This document shows, piece by piece, positions 20,006-27,679 of a stretch of DNA of 27,679 bases. The DNA comes from Rhizophagus sp. LPA8_4_AMF (taxonomy: Eukaryota; Glomeromycota; Glomeromycetes; Glomerales; Glomeraceae): the NCBI GenBank assembly GCA_021464525.1, contig JADRCO010000718.1, forward strand, positions 1 to 27,679, in the 5' to 3' direction. Both the position numbers and the translations under genes were made by a program. The notes below the pieces were generated by a model. The model worked only from the letters and a program-made list of their open reading frames with translations. It made no database searches and was not told where the DNA came from. Position 1 is the first letter of the stretch. Every line of letters starts with the position of its first letter.

Positions 20006-21958
20006 GGTCAATGTTTATAATTGACCTTAACGTTACCCATAACTACTAGGGATCGCATGCCACCAACCTACACATGATATTTTTACATATAACATTTATG
20101 CAGAAATATGGTCGTTAGAAAATAATAAGATCATGTGTGTATTTTATTAAATTTAATAAATAAATTTGTTTGTTTTTATCGAATTATATTGTCTTAGGTA
20201 AAAGAAGTACAGAATTTTTTTGTTAAACAGTTTATAAGAATAAAAGGTAAAAAAAAAGATTATCACGTAGTACAAACCAAACACACAGAACGGTGCTGCA
20301 GTGGGTACTCAGTGAAAAGTACTGGCTAGTTTTTTGTAGAATTTTTTTTGCAGAAGAGTACGGAAAAGTGCGGATATGTCCAAAAATGTACAACACTGCT
20401 TACGCGTATTATTAAACAAGGTATTGAGTACAACTGATATCGCTGAAAGCCATTTCGCCAAAAAAATCTGGCTTGAGTTATTCATAATGATGCATAATGT
20501 TGTCAGTGAAACGCTCTTTTGGCGAAATGGCTTTCGGTCCCGTAACCAGCACAGTAACTGTAGTTACTAAATAAATGTATACCCGAGTTCTAGCATCACT
20601 TATTAATTTCTGAAACATGATGGCATAATCAAAAGTTTATTACACACATAAAAATAAATTTTTATTCAATAATGAATCTCTTCTTTCCTTTACGCCCTCA
20701 TTATTCTTAGTTAGCGTGTTTTTAATCGAAAACAACACTTTTTGCCTTTATCCTTTTTTTTCGTGTCTATCGATTGAATTAAGAGTCTTGGAATAAATAA
20801 ATAAAATAGCAGACACTTTGAGGATTGTTATCGATTATCTTGAGATTGATATTGTCACAAATTCACATATGGGATAATTGAATATAGTTTAATACGTAAG
20901 ATATCACATCACTGTATTTTAAAATATATAATCACAAAAATTAACGCGTAAAATCTTCTGATGATTAAGAATTTTCTCGTATTCTGATTATGTAATACTG
21001 AATCACGTGATACCGAATAAATTTTTTTAATATTTCAGGTTATTCAAAAAAACAACGAAAATTTTTTTTTTTATGCATGCACAATGTATGCGCAAATCAA
21101 AACAAATTAAGAATATGTGTTTCTTTTTTTTTTTATTTTCATTACATTATAATAAAGTTTTTGACTCTGGTCTTTTTTTAAAAAAAAAATTTTCCTAAAA
21201 TTCGATTGTTTTTTTTTAATTAAAAGTTTAAAAATATGATGAAAAGAAACAGATATGAATCCGGCGAAACAAACGTAGTTGATTAATTATAGTATTATTA
21301 TTTATTATAATCCTTAAAAATGTAGGTAAAAATAAAGGACGTTCCAATATTTATTTGTTTGGAAACAAACAGATTTAGTGAACTATCAATAGTAGAATCG
21401 GAATTTTTCGGTGTCCCGTGTCCAAGCATATTTATTTGGTTTCTTTCCTCCCTCCTTCTGAAAACGCTAAATAAATAATCAAGGTTGAGTCGGGTCTAAA
21501 TTTAAGATTTGATTCAAGACTTATTTTCATTTTTCCGGGGTATTGCGGCTCGATAATTTCATTTTTCTGGATACTCTATTATAATATCATAGAATAAAAA
21601 AAAAAAAAGATATAATAAACATTTGATATCATGAGAATAAAAAAAAACCTTTTTGTAACGTATGGGTAAACAGGACAATCCCCACGGGATAATTGTAAAT
21701 AATAATATGTAAACGTTTCACTTATTTATAAATTTCTTGTTTAGAGGGTTGACGCCTTTATTCCCTGAATAAATTCGGGTGGTAAAAAAAAAAAATTTTT
21801 TTTTTACTTAAAACGAATCCATCTTTTAGTTTATATTTAGAAAAGTCTTGTTTAAGACAAAATAAAATTACATTAATTGGTTCTCAATTTCCTTTGAAAA
21901 CAAGTAATAAAGGTTTTGTGTGATTAATTTTCGTATTTTATCAAAATTATATTAACAG
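20006..21958. other. Intergenic region with one strong inverted repeat
   Basis: No gene seen. A frame at 20376-20570 is created by the inverted repeat at 20445-20535 and is not called. ATCACGTGAT, a perfect 10-bp palindrome, lies at about 21002-21011. The stretch 21826-21930 holds a short open frame with balanced residues, ending in a TGA, but it has no start and no recognised similarity. Confidence 0.45.
20445..20535. repeat. Perfect 19-bp inverted repeat with 53-nt loop
   Basis: GAAAGCCATTTCGCCAAAA at 20445-20463 is the exact reverse complement of 20517-20535. The arms are GC-richer than the region and show no mismatch, which is unusual among the AT-rich palindromes here. The structure could be a very small fold-back element, the core of a deleted TIR element, or a hairpin RNA source. 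No flanking duplication was obvious. Confidence 0.8.
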
Positions 21959-22060
21959 ACAGCCGATCCGAATATAAACAATGAACAATATAAAAAAAAA
22001 ACCGGGCAAAGTAACAATAATCAACCAGTAATCGGCGTAAATAACAATAATAATAAATAA
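21959..22060 (+). other. Possible Asn-rich exon
   Basis: After an acceptor-like ATTAACAG, an open frame of 33 codons reads TADPNINNEQYKKK, then an Asn/Gln-rich stretch, and stops at the TAA at 22058. Composition resembles the low-complexity ends of fungal proteins, but no partner exon could be joined with confidence. It may be a chance frame in A-rich DNA. Confidence 0.2.
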
Positions 22061-22420
22061 ATAAATAAAATAAAAAAAATAAAAAAAAAAAAAAATATGG
22101 ACAATTATTTTTTATCTTTTTTTAATATTTAAAGGATAAGAAGAGGAAATAAAAATTTTTTCTCTATCATAATGTCTTGATGATTTTTTTCTACATTTCT
22201 CATCCATTATTCACTCTTTTAAAACTTCTTCACACTCAATGTATGAATTTGCGTAATTTATATAAAATCGAGTAAATTTTTTGTCAATATTCTTTATTGT
22301 AATATATTAATTAATTATTAATGCTCTATTCTTTTCTATATTTTAGAACTTTCGCTAAAAGCAAAAAAATCAAAAAAAAAAATCCATTATGAATGTCATT
22401 ATTATTTAATAATATTGCAG

Positions 22421-22524
22421 TATGTGAAGAATGCTATGGTGGGAAGGTATATTTAGATCATTGGGAGAACCAATCGACAAATTCTAAATTTATTGTGGGG
22501 AAATTTTTTAACGAATTTAATTAA
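22421..22524 (+). other. Possible terminal exon with a CEEC motif
   Basis: It directly follows an acceptor-like AATATTGCAG. The frame from 22423 reads CEECYGGKVYLDHW and so on for 33 codons to the TAA at 22522. The composition is balanced, with Gly, Trp, His and Cys, unlike random AT-rich frames. The CxxC pair could be half of a zinc site. No upstream exon was found, so it is either a last exon or a gene fragment. I do not recognise the family. Confidence 0.25.
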
Positions 22525-23549
22525 TTAATTTATTTTATTTTATTCGAAAAATCCTTTTTTTTTTTTATTATATTTTGAAAATCCATAATCTGTTCCTTTT
22601 TCTTCCTTTTGATGAATCGAATCATCAAACATTTTTTTAAGGGAAACGCATTAAATTAAGAATATAAATTAGTATATATGATATAATTAATAATTATAAG
22701 ATTTATATGATTCATTAAAATAAGAAATTTAAGTATCAACTTGTGAAATTTGTGAATTACTGCAATGTATTTTTTATTTTCACAACTTAAATCTTTGTAT
22801 CATACAATAATATTTTTTTTTTTTGAGGTAACTTTATATATACAAGACTTAGGACGATACATAATCATACTTTAAAATAAATTGATTATATTCTTAATTA
22901 CATCATAGTACCGCTCCACGTGAATTCAAAACATTCGTAGCCTTCGTTTTCGTCCCTGTTTTAATATTCGCGCGATATTTCACAAATAATCACGTGACTA
23001 TTAAAAAGATTCCTCCGTAAAAAAAACACTCGTGTAACAATTTAACCATACGGCATATATTCTAGAATTTTTCTTCCTAAACTTTCGGGTAAATTAATCT
23101 TCCCTTGAATATAAATATTATTATTAATCGGGTTAATCGGGTATTGCAAAAAGTACAAAAGTACACGTGAACGATTTGGTCACATAAACCCGCCTGATTT
23201 TGATGCGAAAATAGAAATTTTGTTTGTCGATTTATTTTATTTTTAGAAATATATCAATTTTACTAATCAATTTACTAATAAGTTTCCATAAATAAACAAT
23301 AGAACTTTTTTGCAAAATTGATAATGGTAAAGATAAACAATAATCAGATAGCCACAATATGATGGCAAAAAAAATGAGATTTATTAATTAAGGCTTTTGA
23401 GAATTTTTTTTTCTCAATTTTTTTTTCCAATTTTTTTTTTGTCCTCAAAAAAAAAAAGGTCATCTATTATATTTTCTATTATATTTTATTGGAAATTAAA
23501 AAAAAAAAAAAAAAAAATTTTGACATAAATAATAATATAAGAATAATAG
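22525..23549. other. Upstream region of the tail-anchored protein gene
   Basis: AT-rich, with several CACGTG cores (near 22917, 22990 and 23163). It should contain the first exon and promoter of the gene that follows, but I could not identify an ATG exon with a compatible donor site. The A/T homopolymers at 23405-23520 probably contain length errors. Confidence 0.35.
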
Positions 23550-24014
23550 AAGACTCTATTTAAGACCACGTCAAGGGTTGAACCTTCTAATACGGAAGTT
23601 AATGAAAAGAAAGATGAAAAAAATTATAATTCATCTATAATTCCAACGGATGATGATAATTGTACTATCACGATAATAGTACCTCCTACGGCTCGTCCAG
23701 TAAATTCACGTTATTCAATGCAATATTTAAAACAATTTCAACATGAACAACAATCTCAGCAACTTTATGCTGAAGATTATTCACCAGGAAGATTGGGTTC
23801 ACCTAAACAAACATTAGATATCCCAAGATATTCTTGGAAATATATTCTCATTATTACTCTAATTTCTTTGATTTTAATGATCACTGTTGGTAAATATATT
23901 TTTTATAATTTATTAAAATTTTTTATTTTTATAAAACAAAATAATATTCATATTTTTTTTTTTTTTAATATAATTACAGGCATACTATCATATTATGTTG
24001 CGAGCACAGTATAA
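23550..24014 (+). CDS. Small protein with C-terminal membrane anchor, 5' end unresolved
   Basis: Exons 23550-23889 and 23980-24014 are joined by a GTAAAT...TTACAG intron that splits a Gly codon. The intron is 90 nt and has no in-frame stop, so retention would lengthen the protein by 30 residues without breaking it. The first in-frame ATG is at 23718 (MQYLKQFQ), which would give 68 residues. However, the frame is open back to 23550 and the upstream text (TSRVEPSNTEVNEKKDEK, later IVPPTARPVNSRYS) looks coding. An AATAATAG acceptor-like site sits at 23542-23549, so an upstream exon probably exists. The protein is hydrophilic until about residue 41 counted from the ATG at 23718. A single hydrophobic span follows (WKYILIITLISLILMITV), and a short tail ends in GILSYYVASTV. 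This layout suggests a tail-anchored or single-pass protein. The function is unknown. Confidence 0.6.
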   Translation, partial: KTLFKTTSRVEPSNTEVNEKKDEKNYNSSIIPTDDDNCTITIIVPPTARPVNSRYSMQYLKQFQHEQQSQQLYAEDYSPGRLGSPKQTLDIPRYSWKYILIITLISLILMITVGKYIFYNLLKFFIFIKQNNIHIFFFFNIITGILSYYVASTV

Positions 24015-25863
24015 ACTAAATTCTCACGAAAAAAAACCCCAGCTTTTTATTATTTGATTTTTGTGTCTCATAATTTAACTAAATTTTTAGATTTTGGCGT
24101 TAATATACATGACATGACGCATTTTGTATTTATAACCTTAATTAAAACTAAATTTAGTATATTAAATGATATCTTAATAAATAAACAAAAATAAATATAA
24201 GGTATCATACGTACTCCTTATTTGTAAATGATATGCTCACCTTTTATAAATTTAGAATATGTTTATATATATATATAATAATAATAACTAATATATCAGA
24301 TATATTTTGTTTAAATTAAAAAAAGATACGTATCGGTTTATTTTCTTTTAATATAACAGATAACCGGATCATGAGCAGGAATTTTCTATATTAAGTGAAC
24401 TTAAATGACATATAGATTATTTCGATTATTGTAAACGAGCGTTCTTCGATTAATATATTTTACGTAGTATCTTTGATTGACGTAATTATGTAATCAAAAT
24501 AATTAAGGGAATTTGGGCTGGGATATGATTATTATGAACATATTTGCCTAAATTCAATAAAACCAAAACCCGATTGTATAACCAATGAAAATCCTTCTTA
24601 TTTTCAAATCGGTTTATCATCCGATTCAAAAAAATTAAACTAACCGAATTGCTATCGCTAATTGCACATTCTATGTGTGACATTTCAATATTTTGAGTTT
24701 CTTATATAAGTATATATATATATATATATAGAGTTAATTGATATCTCGTTGGTATCAAGGTAAACTTAATCATCATCCAAATCATTGAGGGTGATAATCA
24801 TGATTCCTTAATATTACGTCAAAAATTCTTTATTTTACGCGATTCCCGCAGGAATCCAATTTATATATATAAGTATTTATGTGTAGAAAAAAAAAAGTTC
24901 ACATAAATATAAAAAGATTCACTGATTTCGACGATAAAAAAGAAAGGTGATTCAATTAAACTATAAAAGGTTATAAGACTCTTTATTAATGAATCCATAA
25001 TTTAACGAGAATATCATGGCGTAAACTTGGATTTTTCTTTGTTATATTTGTCATGATGCTTTTTAATCGTAATATATATATATATATTTTTTTCATCTTA
25101 AATAAATTTATATAATTTATATGCAATGAATAAAGCTTCCTTGTATGAACATCCGCGTAAACTTTTATCCATCTAGTCAGTCGCAACTGTTTTAACCTTA
25201 AAAATATTAATAATGAAATAATCAATGAACGCGTGGACGAATATTCTAATAATTGACATTTTATAGATCCTGAAACACGTTACTTTAAGATTACACGCGT
25301 AATGGATAACGTCATTTATTATTTTAATGAGGCGTATAATGAATGAAAAAAGAAAGGTGTGACAAGGTGTGAATAGTGCTGAGCATGATATCATCTTGAC
25401 GCACCGGCTACACTAGTTTTATTTATTTGCTGAAATGTCTCATCATTTTGCATCCATGTCATTAATTACATAATTACGAAGTGCGATCCAAATAAAATTA
25501 CGTAAAATTGTCTTACTGTGAACTGTGAATTAAAGTGCAAAATTAGAAAGTAATACAATAAAAGATGTGTAATTGTGTATTCATATGTAATTGCATATTT
25601 GCATTTTGACTAATTTGCCGACCGAATAGAAAAAATATATTGTATCACATTCGACCAAAAATATATTCTTATATTTATCATGTCACCTTACGCAACATGT
25701 GATAAGTGATTTACTCTTCGTGATCATATGAAAGAGAACATTTAAAATCCTATTTGTCACGTTACATTTCAGTAAATGCGGTAATAAATTAATGGTAAAT
25801 CCTCTTTTTTTTGTAATGTAAGGCAGCAATATAAATATAATATATCTCTTAACTTTTTAAATA
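24015..25863. other. Intergenic region, no convincing gene
   Basis: TA microsatellites at about 24712-24730 and 25072-25086. A 65-codon minus-strand frame at 24486-24683 has balanced composition but no recognised motif, and minus-strand frames between 24986 and 25394 are AT-driven. I see no RNA-gene signature. Confidence 0.45.
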
Positions 25864-25989
25864 TTATAATTTACTAAAAATAAAATTTGAATTTTATCCA
25901 TCCTGGTGATTTATATATCTTCTGAATTTTCCAATTTTTATAATTTACTAAAAATAAAATTTGAATTTTATCTATCATGGTGATTTATA
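25864..25989. repeat. Two direct copies of a 52-bp sequence, offset 74 bp
   Basis: Copies at 25864-25915 and 25938-25989 begin TTATAATTTACTAAAAATAA and end TGGTGATTTATA, and differ at two positions (CCATCC against CTATCA). The spacer is 22 bp. The short frame starting within the second copy is not considered a gene. Confidence 0.85.
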
Positions 25990-26502
25990 CAAATATGTAA
26001 ACATTATATCTATTATAAAAATTCTTTTATATATAATAAAAATTTTTAAACTAAAACTTTTCTTTCAAATACAGTATATTATAATATTCATAAATATTTT
26101 TATAAATATTTTTAAAAGTAGTTTTATTAATTTTTATTATGCTACTGCAGCACTTTTATCTAATCATATAAATTTACTGTATTATAGTATTTACTAATTT
26201 TACAGAAGTTTGCTAAAGTCCATTTTGTAGTACTTGTATTTCCAAAAGTCACTTGACTGAAATGCCATTTTACCAATATCTTTTTTATTTACTAAAAAAA
26301 TATTTATCAAAATACCAAAGAGATATTTTTTTTTTTTATTTAATTTATTGTTTAGTTTGATTTATTATTTGATCTCAATCTTATTATGTTAAACAATATT
26401 TTGGATTGGTACAATTTATTCAATATTTTAAAATGTTAAATTCATATTTTTATTATTAAATATTTAAATAATAAATAAACTTAGTTATTCAAATATAAAA
26501 TA
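25990..26502. other. Intergenic region, no gene seen
   Basis: Extremely AT-rich sequence with TTTACTAAA-like words repeated irregularly (for example near 26193, 26288 and 26869). Nothing functional was recognised. Confidence 0.45.
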
Positions 26503-26678
26503 CAAGTGCCTCCCATTATAATAACATCCCATTATAACAACATGATATTATTGTAAAATAACATACCATTTTTAGGATTCCTTTGATCTTGTTATATAAA
26601 CATAATAAATTTCATAATAATGACAATTAGAAGAAATTTACTAATGGCCCAAAGGGTATCATTATAACAGAAGGTACA
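26503..26678. mobile_element. Small TIR element with TA target duplication (Tc1/mariner-like ends)
   Basis: This 176-bp element has a left end containing GTGCCTCCCATTATAATAAC. The complement of its right end reads GTACCTTCTGTTATAATGAT, giving imperfect terminal inverted repeats of about 25 bp. TA flanks both sides (26501-26502 and 26679-26680), as expected for Tc1/mariner/pogo-type transposition. The interior is AT-rich and non-coding, so it would be non-autonomous. The right-hand TA is also the left boundary of the next element. Confidence 0.6.
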
Positions 26679-26814
26679 TACTGTATTTTATGATTAATAA
26701 CCATCCCAAAAATAAGCACTCCTAATCAGAATTATGGCAACTTTAGCCAAATTATAAGGAGTTTGACCGGCATTAAGTGCAGAAAGGGGTGCTTATATAC
26801 TGCAAAATATGATA
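26679..26814. mobile_element. Second member of the TACCRTATTTTGCGG element family
   Basis: The left end is TACTGTATTTTATGATTAATA and the right end GTGCTTATATACTGCAAAAT followed by ATGATA, inverted relatives of the ends at 9620-9747. The interior shares CAGAATTATGG, GCCAAATTATAAGG and CCGGCATTAAGTGCAGAAAG with that copy in the same order. It is more mutated than the copy at 9620 and therefore older or less constrained. Confidence 0.65.
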
Positions 26815-27366
26815 TTAATATGTATTTTTATTTAATTAAAAAAATTAATTATTAGTAAATTGATATTTTGGTAAAATATTTCTTTAGTAAAATGGATTTT
26901 GGAAAATCATTTTATTACTATTTTATTCAAATAATTTTTACAAATTTTACAATATAAATTTGACAAAGTAAATTTTAGTAAAATATATTATATTATAATT
27001 CAACATTATTTAGTGAAAATTTATATTTAAAATAAATCAACTTTAATATTTTAAATAAACTTAATAAATAAAAATAAATTTATTATATATTTTTTTAAAA
27101 TCATATTCATTAAAAATTTTTGTACATAATTTTTTATAAAATTATATAATAAGTATATAAATATTCCATATAAATTAAAAAAGTTTTTATTTAAAGAAAA
27201 ATACTAGGCATCACCACAGGTGATTTCACCTGATCATGTGAATTATTATTATGACATCATTTGACTAAACTATTAATAAACTTTTTTTCTCACAGATTGT
27301 CTTTTTTAATTTTTTTTTTTACTTTTTCGTCACCTACCTTCTTTTCTTTCATTACACATTTTAATA
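26815..27366. other. AT-rich intergenic region and promoter of the FAR1-like gene
   Basis: The first 400 bases are almost pure A/T. Nearer the gene lie the palindrome at 27217-27232 and a T/C-rich leader at about 27284-27360, similar to the leader of the zinc-cluster gene. Confidence 0.45.
27217..27232. promoter_or_regulatory. Palindrome CAGGTGATTTCACCTG, candidate protein-binding site
   Basis: Two perfect 7-bp arms, CAGGTGA and TCACCTG, are separated by TT. Each arm contains a CAGGTG E-box-like core. The site lies 135 bp before the ATG at 27367, a plausible promoter position, and stands out in composition from the AT-rich surroundings. The binding factor is unknown, and function is inferred from symmetry and position only. 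Confidence 0.35.
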
Positions 27367-27561
27367 ATGGACTGTTGTGAATATGTTAATGAAAATTCCA
27401 CTTCTAGTGATGAGGAAAATGAACTTCGTATTATGTTGGTTGTAGGTGCAAAATTTCAGACATGGGAAGAACTAGAAGGTCATCTGGAACGTTATACTTC
27501 GCAAGAAGGATTTTCCTATAAAAAAAAAGAGTTGAGAATGGATAGGAATATTATTCATCAG
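27367..27561 (+). CDS. First exon of a FAR1/MULE-transposase-like protein, cut by the window end
   Basis: The ATG at 27367 opens a 65-codon exon that ends in CATCAG at a GTAAATATT donor in phase 0. Reading through would add only 19 codons before a stop at 27619. Residues 1-20 are acidic (NENSTSSDEENE). Residues 26-53 read VGAKFQTWEELEGHLERY followed by QEGFSYKKKE, matching the start of the FAR1 DNA-binding region, where a VGxxFxxWEE segment precedes a GFxxRK-type strand and, later, zinc ligands. FAR1-type proteins derive from Mutator-like (MULE) transposases, and many domesticated or mobile copies occur in Glomeromycotina. The zinc ligands and any transposase or SWIM domain would lie beyond the window. 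Whether this is a host gene or a transposon cannot be decided here. Confidence 0.7.
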
Positions 27562-27625
27562 GTAAATATTATAAGATTACAGTTAGGGCGGAATGTTTGT
27601 ATAGGGTTGGTTAGGAATTAGTTTA

Positions 27626-27679
27626 GGATTAGGGTAAGGATTAGGGTAAGGATTAGGGTAAGGATTAGGGTAAGGATTA
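27626..27679. repeat. Telomere-like 12-mer tandem repeat (GGATTAGGGTAA)n at the window edge
   Basis: Four full copies of GGATTAGGGTAA and half of a fifth run to the last base. Each contains TTAGGG, the common fungal telomere unit, alternating with a degenerate TAAGGA. Diverged forerunners (TAGGGTTGG, TTAGGAATTAG) occur from about 27602. The array lies inside the first intron of the FAR1-like gene. It continues beyond the window, so its true length is unknown. Confidence 0.9.

Noticed and set aside
20376..20570. 64-codon plus-strand frame
   Set aside because: The frame spans both arms of the perfect inverted repeat at 20445-20535, so its residues are better explained by the repeat.
24486..24683. 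65-codon minus-strand frame with balanced residues
   Set aside because: No start context, splice partner or recognised family; kept only as a possible relic.
24986..25394. Two overlapping minus-strand frames
   Set aside because: AT-driven composition rich in Ile, Phe and Lys; no motif.
25961..26197. 78-codon plus-strand frame
   Set aside because: Begins within a direct repeat and consists almost wholly of Ile, Phe, Tyr, Asn and Lys from A/T-only sequence.

Overview
The window looks like nuclear DNA of an early-diverging filamentous fungus, most likely an arbuscular mycorrhizal fungus (Glomeromycotina, Rhizophagus-like). The basis is a very AT-rich background full of homopolymer runs, short spliceosomal introns (about 70-110 nt, GTAAG...TAG), a Gal4-type zinc-cluster protein, a FAR1/MULE-type N-terminus, and an orphan multi-pass membrane protein of a type I associate with that lineage. 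The species is inference. The odd window length and the run of near-telomeric repeats at the right edge suggest a whole contig of a fragmented assembly.

Layout. 1-2053 is low-complexity flank. 2054-3034 (+) encodes a compact zinc-cluster transcription factor in one exon. 4609-5726 (+) is a five-exon gene for a 252-residue membrane protein; all four introns keep the frame. From about 5.7 to 11 kb gene content fades and small mobile elements take over: three members of a CCCTRTAAAA-ended family (7815-9114), a fold-back-like region around one of them, and a second family at 9620-9747 with a sister copy at 26679-26814. An Asn/Gln-rich ORF lies at 11042-11551 (-), with a decayed partial copy at 9371-9563.

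The middle is duplicated and decayed DNA: a direct tandem duplication of a membrane-protein-like ORF (13587-14513), a 126/141-bp satellite array (15312-15846), and a broken PIF1-type helicase (19699-20005). A small gene with a C-terminal membrane anchor lies at 23550-24014 (+), its 5' end unresolved. Two small inverted-repeat elements abut at a shared TA at 26679-26680. The first exon of a FAR1-like gene (27367-27561) runs into an intron made of a degenerate telomere-like 12-mer, where the window ends.

The genes show no operon-like or pathway link. They are scattered single genes in a repeat-rich accessory region. I found no rRNA, tRNA or CRISPR array, and no clear candidate for a new multi-gene system. 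The most interesting material is the small-element families, the nested satellite and the decaying gene duplicates.
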